This document shows positions 32,566 through 42,803 of a stretch of 64,000 bases of DNA, in pieces. Both the position numbers and the translations under genes were made by a program. Origin of the DNA: Anodontia alba. Taxonomy: Eukaryota; Mollusca; Bivalvia; Lucinida; Lucinidae. Below the pieces are notes generated by a model. The model saw nothing but the letters and a program-made list of their open reading frames with translations. It searched no databases and had not been told where the DNA came from. The first letter of the stretch is position 1. Every line of letters starts with the position of its first letter. The DNA lies in contig OZ024833.1 in NCBI GenBank assembly GCA_964016985.1, positions 66,666,712 to 66,730,711 on the forward strand. Direction: 5' to 3'.

Positions 32566-32955
32566 TATGCGGTATCGCGTGCATTAGAGTAGAAAACACA
32601 GAATTCTCGCATATCCCTGGGGACAATTTCATTGTCGCACATCCATTATGATACTCCACAAGGTCCCGGGCAGGCTACTAATTCAAGTTGTGAGTGAATG
32701 CAGATTGCGTCTGGATCCCTATTGTTCGTGTATCATGGAGTGAAAGTAGCAAATATGTCACAAACGTCTTGAAATGCAATGTGAATGACAACAAATCTCC
32801 CATGGCTTCTGTTGGTTTCTGGAGCTATCGGAAAAGAGTGCTATGTGTCTGTAAAGAACCTACCTTTCCATACATTGGATGAATATTAAAATTAAAGTAA
32901 GGCATTTGGCTTGTTTCATTCTTTTTTTTTTTTTAATTGTAACTGGAGTCAATAT
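32566..32955. other. No recognisable feature
   Basis: A 62-codon frame at 32694-32882 has no domain or splice context. A T tract lies at 32924-32934. Confidence 0.35.
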
Positions 32956-32961
32956 TGACAT

Positions 32962-33338
32962 CACAGTCGAACTGCAGTGGCTCGAACATGCTTGGAAAAA
33001 TGGAAATTTGTTCTAGACATGGGTTGTTCGAGCAACTGAGGGTTAATCATAGCACCAGGTCAGGAGGCAAATGGGGATAATTTAGGGATGTCTTTTCGAT
33101 CTTCTATAAAATAATGGTATGTTAAGTGTAATCATTAGAATCTCCTCGACGACACGATTCTAAAGAGTGCTAACCAATGATACGTTTCTAATGGGTATAA
33201 AATAAGAAGATTTCCCAAAAAATATCCCTAAATATTTATTTTCTATGGCTATCAGAAGAATTTCCTTCAGACAAAAACGAGTCAGTCGGCCATGGTAAAC
33301 CAGCTATCGGTATTCGAGTCATTGAAGTTTTGCCGTAT
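32962..33338 (-). mobile_element. pogo-like MITE, family E, diverged
   Basis: CACAGTCGAACTGCAGTGGC at the left, GTCATTGAAGTTTTGCC at the right. The cassette is damaged: the left arm TTAGAATCTCCTCGACGAC meets a short right arm. Confidence 0.7.
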
Positions 33339-33342
33339 TTAG

Positions 33343-33625
33343 CATTACGTAAACACGCCTATTAAAATATATTGAAAATTTCCCCACCAAAAACTGAAAG
33401 TTTTCCGATAAAAAGTTCCGATATTTTTTTCATATTTCTGCTCAAAACATAGATTGTGGGTACTCGTTAGAACCGCCTCGGCGAGCGAGGCGGTTCTAAC
33501 AAGTACCCACAATCTATGTTTTTGAACAGAAAAGAAAAATATTGTATATCCCTGTAAACCCCAGTTTTACTATATAAAAATGCGGTTTAAGGGGGTCAAA
33601 ATTATATAGGCGTGTTTTCGTTATG
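33343..33625 (+). mobile_element. MITE family A with enlarged hairpin tip
   Basis: CATTACGTAAACACGCC to GGCGTGTTTTCGTTATG. The tip reads CGCCTCGGCGAGCGAGGCGG, four bases longer than in other copies. It abuts the family E element. Confidence 0.88.
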
Positions 33626-34043
33626 ATCTGGCTCATGTTGCTGTCCACCTGACGTCTGTTTGTTAGAAATTTTCGCGGTATCCAAAATGCAAATTCGGGT
33701 CCCGGTTTTCTTTCTGATTTAAATTATAAGTCAGTCATTCCGTTTAAAGGGGCCCATGGCTTAATATGACAAATACTGTTAGCAGAGGCCCCGGTTCACT
33801 TTTTTCTCTTGTTTCATAGATATAACATAAATAGTAGTGTGAGTAAGAGAAATATTCTGTTTTTGCCTCAAGGCTTTCGTAATAAACACTTCTCTTTCTT
33901 CCTCTGATCTTGAAGAGCTTCTCAATAGACTAATTTAGCTAAAAGAACACCGCATTATTGCTCTAAATATTTCAGATCTGGTAATAAACGTAAGACCATT
34001 AATGTATTTCTCTGATCTATCTCCAAAGTTCATTAAACGCGCA

Positions 34044-34085
34044 CGTGTGTGTGTGTGAGAGAGAGAGAGAGTGAGACAGACAGAC

Positions 34086-34129
<44 letters not shown>
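34044..34129. repeat. (GT)n, (GA)n and (GACA)n microsatellite
   Basis: Short GT run, GA runs and a GACA block. Confidence 0.95.
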
Positions 34130-34131
<2 letters not shown>

Positions 34132-34223
34132 ATAAAAAATAGTGGTCTTTGAAGGCAGTTTGTTTTTTAATACAGGTTAAAATTAGTTTAGTCACAAGTG
34201 ATCTCTCTTAACCACTCTATTGT

Positions 34224-34450
34224 CTAATTCAGCAGACGACGAACTGATGATAGTTTCTTCTTATCCCCATCTTCATCCCCCCCCCTCCCCCCGTCAACTC
34301 CCCCCTCCCCCGCCCCTCCCTCACCGCGCCGGAAAAAAGGCTTTGACAAGTAATGAATTTTTTCTCCTTAGGAGACAATCTGCATAAAATGCCAATGCCT
34401 ATTTTAGGTAAAAATAAGAAAAGTATTTCAAAATTACGTCTCCTGGAATT
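34224..34450. mobile_element. MITE family I with C-rich insert
   Basis: TTCAGCAGACGACGAACTG at the left, ATTACGTCTCCTGGAA at the right; a C/T-rich block at 34265-34325 replaces part of one arm. Centre CTTAGGAGACAATCTGCAT. Confidence 0.55.
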
Positions 34451-34488
34451 TTTACCCAGCATGCACAGCTGTGATAGAGGCGGGTCCT

Positions 34489-34699
34489 TTAACCCTGGTC
34501 CTGCTGAACCCGGATATGCCCAGCCTTTGCGAATAGTGTAGATCCAGATCAGTTGGCTGAAGAAGCCATATGATCTGGATCTTGCACTGTTTGTCATTTA
34601 GTATGTGAATTTCTATCGACAACCTACATCAAGTAATCTGATTGGCTGACAGTTAGAAGTGGGCGTGGTATCCTAATTTATTCAGCAGTTCAAAGGTGA
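34489..34699 (+). mobile_element. TTAA piggyBac-like MITE (D1), right end worn
   Basis: TTAACCCTGGTCCTGCTGAA at the left; TTATTCAGCAGTTCAAAGG at the right; hairpin GATCAGTTGGCT and AGCCATATGATC; GAAGTGGGCGTGG as in the copy at 4218. Confidence 0.65.
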
Positions 34700-34759
34700 A
34701 TAGATTTGCGAACAACAGGACTTTTGTCAGGCTCTGTGTCGTCGGACAACAGATGCTCT

Positions 34760-35003
34760 GGGCCCAGTTGTTCAAAGCTAGCGATGTCGTTAGTTAACGA
34801 TTCGTTAAAATTTAAATCAAGTGATACGCAAATATGCTGATATTTTTTGCTGAAAAAATGTGAGTAGCTTTTGCAATGCAAAAGCTACTCACATTTTTTC
34901 AGCAAAAAATATCAGAATATTGTATACTGAATCCGTTAAAACAATTAACGAAATGACCCTTAACGAGATCGTTAAGCTAACGACGCTTTGAACAAGTGGG
35001 CCC
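34760..35003. mobile_element. Palindromic MITE, family P
   Basis: Ends GGGCCCAGTTGTTCAAAG and CTTTGAACAAGTGGGCCC. Subtermini repeat GTTAACGA and TCGTTAA words. The centre is the perfect palindrome at 34837-34915. A lone terminus of the family is at 36165. Confidence 0.8.
34837..34915. repeat. Perfect 39-bp inverted repeat with 1-base spacer
   Basis: Arms of 39 bases, from CTGATATTTTTTGCTG to GTAGCTTTTGCA, match their complements without a mismatch around a single A. Confidence 0.95.
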
Positions 35004-35059
35004 TGATCACTGTGAACGCGTAGATAGTAAGATTCAATGTACTAGAGCCTCGGCACGAA

Positions 35060-35220
35060 AAAATGTGCCCTCAGGGCATATATGGAGAACGAAGGCCCAG
35101 ATGAACTTGCCCATACGCGCAGTCAGATCGGGGCCATCGTTGTCCGCTTACAAAATAATTTTATGCCGGACAATGTATTGAGAAGCGCGAAAACAAATGA
35201 CCAGACAGTGCGGGTGTGGA
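35060..35220 (+). mobile_element. MITE family M or B fragment, cut by the gap
   Basis: AACGAAGGCCCAGATGAAC, CATACGCGCAGTCAGATCGG and CCATCGTTGTCCGCTTAC form one hairpin; a further arm (ACCAGACAGTGCGGG) runs into the gap. Confidence 0.45.
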
Positions 35221-35227
35221 AGATGAT

Positions 35228-35427
35228 NNNNNNNNNNNNNNNNNNNNNNNNNNNNNNNNNNNNNNNNNNNNNNNNNNNNNNNNNNNNNNNNNNNNNNNNN
35301 NNNNNNNNNNNNNNNNNNNNNNNNNNNNNNNNNNNNNNNNNNNNNNNNNNNNNNNNNNNNNNNNNNNNNNNNNNNNNNNNNNNNNNNNNNNNNNNNNNNN
35401 NNNNNNNNNNNNNNNNNNNNNNNNNNN
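35228..35427. other. Assembly gap, 200 N
   Basis: Exactly 200 N, a round number that probably stands for unknown length. Frames spanning it are artefacts. Confidence 0.98.
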
Positions 35428-35671
35428 TCTAGATAATAATTCATCTGACAGTGCTATATAAAAGCGGATGCCTGATTCACCATCCTTTTGGTGCCTTTGG
35501 TGAGCACCGCGAATATTAATATTAATATACTTGTAACATTTGCATAATTACAGTCTACTGTAAACAGTGAAGACACTGGTTAGACTGAGAATACATACAT
35601 GTAGATTTGATTTTCGCATGTGAAAATCTTGTTCTACAGATGATTCCAAGTTTTTATCTTAGTTCTAGACC

Positions 35672-35900
35672 AGGCTGATCTACGTCGCTCTAGTACTTCT
35701 CTTACCATGGATGCCCTTCGCCAGGTCTCCGAATTCATCAGAAAGACAACAGCAGTTCAGGTATATCACACAGGAATTTACTGGACACGGGGAACCAGAC
35801 CGAAACGTCCATCCCTGGCCCTGTGCCTATTAGACGCATGTGTCGGTACTGTGTGAACTTCGCTACCCAGACAATCGACGAGCTTCTTAACATCATCTTA
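35672..35900 (+). CDS. Candidate exon beside the gap
   Basis: A pyrimidine-rich acceptor (TTTTTATCTTAGTTCTAG) precedes 35672. Two donors follow: CAG|GTATAT at 35760 and TTAA|GTGAGT at 35900. With the first donor one frame reads QADLRRSSTSLTMDALRQ and on to TTAVQ, an amphipathic stretch. With the second, another frame is open throughout and reads RRMCRYCVNFATQTIDELL. The frame choice is undecided and no domain is recognised. Other exons could lie in the adjacent gap. Confidence 0.28.
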
Positions 35901-35946
35901 AGTGAGTATACTGACCACAAATAAAGGGTGACTGTGCTGTACTATA

Positions 35947-36053
35947 CCCAGTCAGCATTCTACGTAAATCTATATCGGGCCGTCATCGGCCCGTCAGGGT
36001 AGCTGACGGGCCGATGACGGCCCGATGTAGATTTACGTAGAATGCTAGCTGGG
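35947..36053 (-). mobile_element. 107-bp palindromic MITE, family C (copy 3)
   Basis: CCCAGTCAGCATTCTACG to GTAGAATGCTAGCTGGG, centre CAGGGTAGCTG (reverse of copy 2), TA on both sides. Confidence 0.93.
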
Positions 36054-36164
36054 TAGTTCAGGGGCAGATCTAGGCTCATTTAATAGGCGATTCGATTTGG
36101 GCTGGTTATCATATTTACCTTATGTATTCGTACAGACAGCACCGAGCAAATAATGTAGACCAGG

Positions 36165-36215
36165 GCCCAGTTGTTCAAAGCATCGTAAGCTTAACGAGCT
36201 CGTTAGTGGTCAACA
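36165..36215 (+). mobile_element. MITE family P terminus
   Basis: GGGCCCAGTTGTTCAAAGC followed by AGCTTAACGAGCTCGTTAG; the rest of the element is absent. Confidence 0.55.
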
Positions 36216-36544
36216 TGTTATCTGTTCTAGTAAGTATAATATTTTATTCACGTGTAATGTTAAACATTATGCTATAACTACATGTATGCAATTGATCTTG
36301 ACATTAGGTCTAAGAAAACTCCGAAACGACATACAATTTGTGACATGACTTACAGTCTGTCGTTTCACAGATCAACGATAGATTGAGCATTTCGCCAAGC
36401 ACTGTACACATTATAAAACCGCATTTTAGTACACCATGAGTACTGATTACATCGAGGCAAATAAAACCATTCTTTTGACTGGCGTTTTAACTTTGAAAGC
36501 TAATGCTGAGCTGCAAATCTACAAAACCAACAATTTGACTTGTT

Positions 36545-36605
36545 TGCCTAGCGATGACTCAGATCAGCCTGGGGATCCGCCCAGTTCTGATCAGTCTACG
36601 CTCTT
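36545..36605 (+). mobile_element. MITE family B fragment
   Basis: CTAGCGATGACTCAGATCAG and CTGATCAGTCTACGCTCT form a worn hairpin. Confidence 0.45.
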
Positions 36606-36629
36606 TGCATGATTAAACCTTAGTATTTA

Positions 36630-36736
36630 CCCAGCTAGCATTCTACGTAAATCTACATCGGGCCGTCATCGGCCCGTCAGCTACCCTGACGGGCCAATGA
36701 CGGCCCGATATAGATTTACGTAGAATGCTGACTGGG
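36630..36736 (+). mobile_element. 107-bp palindromic MITE, family C (copy 4)
   Basis: CCCAGCTAGCATTCTACG to GTAGAATGCTGACTGGG, TA on both sides. Confidence 0.93.
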
Positions 36737-36744
36737 TAGTTACC

Positions 36745-36815
36745 CAATGAGCGCACAACAAGGCCTCTGATCAGACTAAACAGATGCCCAGTTTGAGTCT
36801 TCACCGGGCACAAAC
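36745..36815 (+). mobile_element. MITE family B fragment
   Basis: GAGCGCACAACAAGGCCTC, GATCAGACTAAACAGATGC and GAGTCTTCACCGGGC; together with 36545 this may be one B element split by copy C4. Confidence 0.45.
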
Positions 36816-36984
36816 GTCCAGTTGTTGGCTTTGTCATGCGCAGACTCAATTTATATTTTCTGTTATGCAAAGATATGCAGGATCGTTTACTCAGCAGGCA
36901 TTGTCCATTTACATGTAAACAGGCGATTAGACTTGTTGGAAGTAAAAACTGACGCATATTACTATTATCACTACTTTGACAACT

Positions 36985-37203
36985 TCAGATATTGGCGTAA
37001 TTGGTACCTGTAAAGAACTCTGCAACTACCTTCCCTCCCAGACCGGAATTACGGTCCTGAGGGCAAGATGTGTTTATCTTTGTAACATTGTCGGGATACA
37101 GACATTTACGAGTATCGTAGTAAAGTAAGTATCGTAACTTACAAAGCCTTTCTCCGGGTACCAAACACATTATTGCAGCGTGGATTTGCACATACTTTAA
37201 CAT
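36985..37203 (-). CDS. Candidate exon, unassigned
   Basis: A 72-codon minus-strand frame with protein-like text: GERLCKLRYLLYYDT, CLYPDNVTKINTSCPQD (an N-glycosylation site between two Cys) and LGGKVVAEFFTG before ACAG|GTACCA, a possible donor. The acceptor is unclear. The plus strand of the same stretch is also open for about 46 codons with an AA|GTAAGT donor at 37126, so strand is uncertain. Confidence 0.22.
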   Translation of the reverse strand: MLKYVQIHAAIMCLVPGERLCKLRYLLYYDTRKCLYPDNVTKINTSCPQDRNSGLGGKVVAEFFTGTNYANI

Positions 37204-37224
37204 AGTTTAGCCTGGCATCCCATA

Positions 37225-37310
37225 AAAGGTATATTGGCAAACAGTGTAGATCCAGATCAGACGCCGCAGAACGCGGCGTCTGATCAGGGTCTACACCGTT
37301 TGCAGTTACA
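37225..37310 (+). repeat. GATCAGA hairpin core
   Basis: GGCAAACAGTGTAGATCCAG and GATCAGACGCCGCAGAACGC with arms returning as GGGTCTACACCGTTTGC. Same core as the D elements; termini not identified. Confidence 0.6.
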
Positions 37311-37407
37311 TTAGAAAGTTTCAATAATAAAAACAACTAGTTCATGGTGGGAGAGTTTATTGAAAATATTCACGCGTAAATGCGTTAAAGCGAATATATC
37401 AAAGGAA

Positions 37408-37550
37408 TGAATTTCATTTTTGTGGATTTTATCGATATGTAGACCTCGGAGAATCACTCACAAACTGAATAAACCCCCAAGGGCGGCTTTAAGTTTGAGT
37501 GACTCGCCAGCGTTTACACATCGATAAAATCCACAAAAATAAAATGCATT
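37408..37550. repeat. Long inverted repeat
   Basis: TTTTTGTGGATTTTATCGAT and ATCGATAAAATCCACAAAAA flank a loop containing GAGTGACTCGCC-type smaller repeats. Confidence 0.7.
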
Positions 37551-37559
37551 TCTTTTAAT

Positions 37560-38135
37560 TTCAACTAGGTCATATTTACGTTGAAAATATGGGTAAAATA
37601 CCTCATTTTAGAAATTTGCGCGAAGAAAATAGTTCCTGGGATTCCTGCTCATTGGATTTATCGAAGTATAAATCCCGCGTTTTCAAATTTCTCTCGGCCA
37701 ATCAATTGCGATGAATAACTGTATGCCTGTTGGAATTATTACGTTAACAAGTCTATCAAATCTTCCTATAATATATAGTGAAAACCAGAATATATGTGGG
37801 TACACAAAATTAGGCGCCTTTACATCGTATTTGTGTTTTTAAAACTTAATTCGATTTTTCTCTTATTGCTTCAGCCATTTGCAATGCATAATTCTATGTT
37901 AGAGGGGCATATTAATACAATCTGCTTCCCCCTGTTTTGTTGAGCAGAAACGCTTTGACTTAGTAGAACACATTTTGCATAGACAGGTTGACGTAGAGAT
38001 AGACATCTAAAAGGAGAGCATTATGATCTAAAGATACTTACCGCCCTTCTCTAGAACTAATCAACCCTTTCTGAAAAGGACTGTTCCATCTCTGAATTTG
38101 GACACATCTATTGTTGCAAATAGGGGTTTGTCAAA
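37560..38135. other. No recognisable feature
   Basis: AT-rich; nothing supported. Confidence 0.4.
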
Positions 38136-38149
38136 ATCAATTGCAGAAT

Positions 38150-38220
38150 GACAAATAGTGTAGATCCTGACGAGACGGCTCGTTACCAGCCGTCTCATCA
38201 GGATCTGCACTGTTTGCAAA
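38150..38220 (+). repeat. Hairpin core, GACGAGACGG variant
   Basis: GTGTAGATCCTGACGAGACG and CGTCTCATCAGGATCTGCAC around GGCTCGTTACCAGCC. A variant of the GATCAGA core, close to the one at 9015. Confidence 0.6.
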
Positions 38221-38699
38221 GGTATCTGTATTGGTCTGTAGGGATGAAAGAGTTAAAGGAACTTATAGCGAGCACAGCTCGCGACGTGCTTCGCGCGTCG
38301 CGAACGAAATGAGCTCTACGGGAGAGAACATGATCAAGGAAAAGTAACATACAACGACATATACTTTCAGCAGAAATTGCTCTGACATATATTTCTTTCT
38401 TTTTTCTTCCCGGAAATTGTCACCGGAAGATGGCAGGACTGGGACGGACTTGATTATACCGCTATTCACCTAATTTGGGTCTCACTAATAAATGTCACGA
38501 AGTGACAAGAAACGAGTGTCAATAAGTGTCACGAACATATTTTGCTGATTATTTTTATTATTTATTATTGATTTACATATATTTTTGATATACTGATATT
38601 CATTTTTTAATGATGCTGTGAAAAACTTTTGAAGAGACTACAGATAGGTCTGTGCTGTGCTCGTATTTAGGCTAAGCCTATTTTCATATTAATACACAT

Positions 38700-38875
38700 T
38701 TCCCTCTTCCACTCCAAGGAGCTAATGTTTTTTTCTTTAAGAACATTCCCCTTTGAGATCGGATTCATCTATCAGAGAACCAGATTATTTTCTATTAGAG
38801 TGGTCTCCCTGCGAGATAGGAGGCAAACGCCTTCAACAGAGTTATATCTCTTTAATGTGTTACCATTCCATTATA
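38700..38875 (+). mobile_element. MITE family H, right half
   Basis: TAGAGTGGTCTCCC, GGAGGCAAACGCC, CAACAGAGTTATATCTC and AATGTGTTACCATTCC follow the right flank order of other copies. Confidence 0.4.
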
Positions 38876-38994
38876 AAATTAGATTGACTATTTTTTGTAT
38901 AGTTGTGTGATAAATGTAGCACATATTACTTCAAACTTTTGACTCTATGCAGCCTTGGCCAAGAAGACATAATAAAGAGGAATAGATGCACGTT

Positions 38995-39200
38995 CGGGGG
39001 AGGCAACTGTCAAAACTATTTTGTCTCCTTTCTGAAAAGGAATATACTCTTAGGAGAAAGACTTTCGCTCCTAATGCTTCGTTAAAAAGGAACACTTTTA
39101 TTCCGATTACGAGCAAAATCTTTCCTTTTAGAATAGAGCCTTCTCAGTAGGGGGTTTGGTGTGCAGTTAAACGAACAGAAAGTCAAAAAAATTGTCAAAA
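38995..39200. mobile_element. MITE family H, diverged
   Basis: GGAGGCAACTGTCAAAAC, CTGAAAAGGAATATACTC, GCAAAATCTTTCCTTTTAG and CAGTAGGGGGTTTGG. Confidence 0.55.
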
Positions 39201-39239
39201 AATTGGCGGAAATGGTGACATATCTATTAAGTATGTCCA

Positions 39240-40410
39240 GACTTATGCGTACTGTGCAGGCATATTCTTACTTGGCTTTAAAATGAGCGTGTTGAAATTT
39301 AGGACATGTATAGTATGGGTGCTAATATTTAGGCTTACGGCATTTTAAATACATTCGCAGATCAGACTTAGACGCAATATACATGTGTGAGCTGTTGAAA
39401 GTTTGTCGAATCTATGATGAAGGTGACGCTACAATAACAAGTTTTAAGGTGTCTCCGACATCTGGACCTCAAGGTAACCCAGAATGCATATCACGTTTTT
39501 ATCATATGACCCTCAATTTATTTAGTGAAATAACCCATGTCATAAAAATCATATAACCACACGTGTTATAACACCTGCACGGCTTCCCATTGGTTAGCCT
39601 AATTACTTTCATTAATATTCGTATTACTCCGCTTATTGATAGCAACCAAGATGGTGTCCGCGTTCGCCGATACAACTGACTTTTGAAACAGATCCTGTCT
39701 TCAATTTTGAGATGATTTTGAGATGAACGATAAATGTCAGACCGATGGAAAGGGAAGCCACAACACAATTACAATGTGAATAACACAGCTACCAGAAATA
39801 TTTATGGTGGTTAAAATTCGATGTTTTCTGGCAACCTATTTAGAGGCACTTCCAACATCGATGTCGTCAAACAGTCAGTGAAAAAAAAATCACCTCCTTC
39901 AAAAAAGCATTGGAGGATAACATGACTTCGACAGTCATTTAAATGTGTCAAATTAAAATCCAAACTAGAGTTAAAATGTTTTACGTTCTTGAAATCTGTC
40001 ATTTGTCTCATTTACTTGGGTGTATAAACCCCCCTATAAACTGTATTGATCTAGGTCAGTGACCTTTAAATACGACAGCTGACTTCGAGGAATTTACCAA
40101 CTGATTCTCAATGACGTATTGACTCGCTGAATGACGTTGAATGGAATATCTATTTTTAAATCATTTATTCAAATGAAATGTATATCAGCTCAAATAAGAA
40201 TCATCATTAATTCCTACAGTTTAATGAAGTATTAAATGGCATATTTATCTTGTTTCTAGTTATTTTCGGTACTTATCAAATAATATGCGAACTAAATGCT
40301 GCGTAGTACTATTGAATCATTGGTAGTGATTTGTTCCGCTTAGCTATGGAAAGCCGTTATCTTAATATATTTGGGCATTTTTTGACATCGGAAGGGCCAC
40401 GTGATAAACA
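39240..40410. other. No recognisable feature
   Basis: Low-copy AT-rich sequence. The minus frames at 39502-39768 and 39811-40011 lack splice or domain support. Confidence 0.4.
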
Positions 40411-40414
40411 GAAT

Positions 40415-40555
40415 CTTACATTCGTGGTCATTTAATATGAAATTTATAAAACTCGTTGGGTAATTTCGGTATTTTGCTCGCCAAGGCTCGCAAAATACCC
40501 CGACATTACCCAAACTCGTTTCATAAATTTCATATTAAATGACCACTCATGTAAG
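40415..40555. repeat. Long inverted repeat
   Basis: CTTACATTCGTGGTCATTTA, ATATGAAATTTAT and GGGTAAT arms return as ATTACCC, ATAAATTTCATAT and AATGACCACTCATGTAAG; the loop is GCTCGCCAAGGCTCGC. Confidence 0.75.
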
Positions 40556-40559
40556 ATCC

Positions 40560-40656
40560 TCTATATATACAACGTTACCTTAACGTGGATGCAACGTCAT
40601 GGCGTTACATCGACGTTGAAGCGACGTTGTATAAACGCTATGTGCCCGCCGTGAAG
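40560..40656. mobile_element. Palindromic element K, partial
   Basis: ATACAACGTTACCTTAACG, TTACATCGACGTTGAAGCG and TATGTGCCCGCCGTG; phased ACGT words as at 1738. Confidence 0.45.
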
Positions 40657-41588
40657 GTTTTGTCACTGCATGTATATGCATGTCTAGTTCCAGTCTACGA
40701 GGCTGTGGAAGTGTTTGCGTTTAGGCAGTAAATGTAGCGCTGATTACTGTCCTTTCAATATCTTTTGGGAAGTCGTTTTTTGTCCTGGCGCTGTACACAG
40801 AAGAAGTAAATTTGCAAACTTTTGTCATGATTTAATGCAAAACCATTTGTCGTAACTACCTATGCACAAAAAGTTTTATTCTAACCATTGGTTTTTTTAA
40901 AAAATCAAGTATTTTCACATTTCCCCATAGTAAAAATGAATGCAAATTATGCAGAAATCTGTAGGGTAGGTAATTTGGAGGCAGATTTTCAACAAGTTCC
41001 GCTTGTTAAATTTTTTTCTGAAATTTTCACAATATTGTTGTGAAACATCAATAATGCAAATTCTGCAAAGAAACTTGAAAACTACTTTCTTAATCAAAAA
41101 TTCCAAAACATCACTTTACTATAGAAATTGCGTAGGTCAGACCAATTTTTGACCATAATTTTAATTTTAGGGTACATATTTGAGAACAAAACACAGAAAT
41201 CATACCTTCAAAACATCTGAAAATGTATCGTATTATAATTGCAAAACACATGTACATATTTCCTGTCGTTTTGAGGTTTATTACTGTTCTAAGCATGCAG
41301 TACCTTTCTCGGAGGTTGAGGGATATTACTGCAGCAATAAATATTCCAACGCTGAACAGGCCGGTCAAGTCTGGGATACATTTCCAGTTTACGTAATAAG
41401 TCATAGAATTACATTTCGTAAAAGACAGGTATGTTTGCGACCAATGTAATTCTTTAAAGGATTATGACAACATCCGGGTGTGTCAGCTTACAGCTAAACA
41501 CATCAATTGTTATTTAATAATTTCAAGAAATCATATTTATAACAGCATAAAGAAGTACACGCGTATTCTATTCTATTTTAGACATTCT

Positions 41589-41677
41589 ATTAGCATATGA
41601 TACATGGACTGACATAATGGCATGCAGGTGTGGATAGTCCGCATCACTTGCCAGTCAGTCCATGTGGCCGAGCTAAT
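41589..41677 (+). ncRNA. Structured hairpin, array unit 1
   Basis: The 64-nt core 41602-41665 folds by inspection. ACATGGACTGAC pairs with GTCAGTCCATGT (12 pairs), TGGCA with TGCCA, and GTGTGGA with TCCGCAT around a short tip. ATTAGC at 41589 pairs with GCTAAT at 41672 outside. Transcription is not shown by sequence; the strand is a guess. Resembles a microRNA precursor in size. Confidence 0.5.
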
Positions 41678-41776
41678 AGTCTGAAACATTATTTCATAAG
41701 TGATTTAATACATAAAAAATATACAAAATATAACAAGATCATTAATAGTAATTATGGCATACTTTTGGCAAGTGGC

Positions 41777-41840
41777 ACATGGACCGACAAAACGGCATGC
41801 AGGTGTGGATAGGCCGTATCGCTTGCCAGTCTGTCCATGT
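41777..41840 (+). ncRNA. Structured hairpin, array unit 2
   Basis: Same 64-nt layout, 175 bases after unit 1. ACATGGAC and GTCCATGT pair, with one C/T mismatch inside the long stem. CTTGCCAGTC.GTCCATGT is shared with the other units. Confidence 0.5.
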
Positions 41841-41940
41841 CATCAGACTAATAGTTAAAAACTTTCTTTCAAAATCGACTTGGAAATAACTGCAATAATA
41901 ATAACGATAATAATAATGGCATACTCAATTAGCTCGTAGT

Positions 41941-42004
41941 ACATGGACTGACATTATGACATGCGAGTGTGGACTGTCCGTACAGCTTGCCAGTCGGTCC
42001 ATGT
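41941..42004 (+). ncRNA. Structured hairpin, array unit 3
   Basis: Same 64-nt layout, 164 bases after unit 2. The tip stem is GTGTGGA with TCCGTAC, where two positions switch between wobble and Watson-Crick relative to unit 1. TTAGCTCG before it pairs with CGAGCTGA after it. Confidence 0.5.
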
Positions 42005-42803
42005 ATTCGAGCTGATATTTTATAACATTTGTTCGTTGTTGTTTTGAAAGGAAAAAAAATGTGAAAGGTAATAAAAATTGACAGCAGACATGACGTAATG
42101 ATGTTCGCTCTTTTGTGTAGACAAAGTTTTATCAAGGCGCTTGTATTTCTTTATGTTATGTTAGGATAACATTGAATTCAATAGGGAACTTTTGTGCCCC
42201 CTCGCTCGGTCATTCTGTCGCTTATGGCCGAATACCGGTCTGTTATAAAGTAATGTACGGTGTTGGGCACCTTGTGAGGGACGACTGTATGATGGCCAGT
42301 GAGGTGTTACGTTTTTCCGTGTTGTGTGAATAAGTAGGTCAGTGAACTAATGTGCAATGGTTAATGATTTTATTTCAGATCTTAAGATTCTACAGATACA
42401 TTTTAAGGGTCATTTTATTATCGGAGTGTTTTATAGGGTGTTAAAATGTCCTTTTTTTTTCTTTTTTTCTTTTTTTTTTTTTTTTATCAAACATCATCTT
42501 TTAGGATATTTAATTACTTTTACTTGCTTATTATTCAAAGAAACTTTTAACTGCGATCCCTAGACTGTTCGAATGTTTTATGTCATAGATTATGAAATTA
42601 CCCGTTTGGCGTTGGGACGACGGCGGAGCAACATACTACCAAGATATGTTAGCGCTGCTCTGGCGTCGACCCGGCGAACTTGTCGGCCGATTTTACAATG
42701 TAAATGTGTATAATATGTATATATTGTTAGAAGTTTTTAAAGAGGACCATATGTTAGATTAGTACACTGTTTGCTAAATATGTCATCCTCGTAAAATAAA
42801 GAC

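Noticed and set aside
33935..34195. Leu-Ser repeat frame
   Set aside because: Translation of the (GA)n microsatellite.
35082..35461. Frames crossing the N run
   Set aside because: They exist only because N codons are not read as stops.
41589..42020. CRISPR-like array
   Set aside because: Three 64-nt units at 164-175-bp spacing in a eukaryotic, repeat-rich locus; spacers are long and unequal and there are no cas-like genes.
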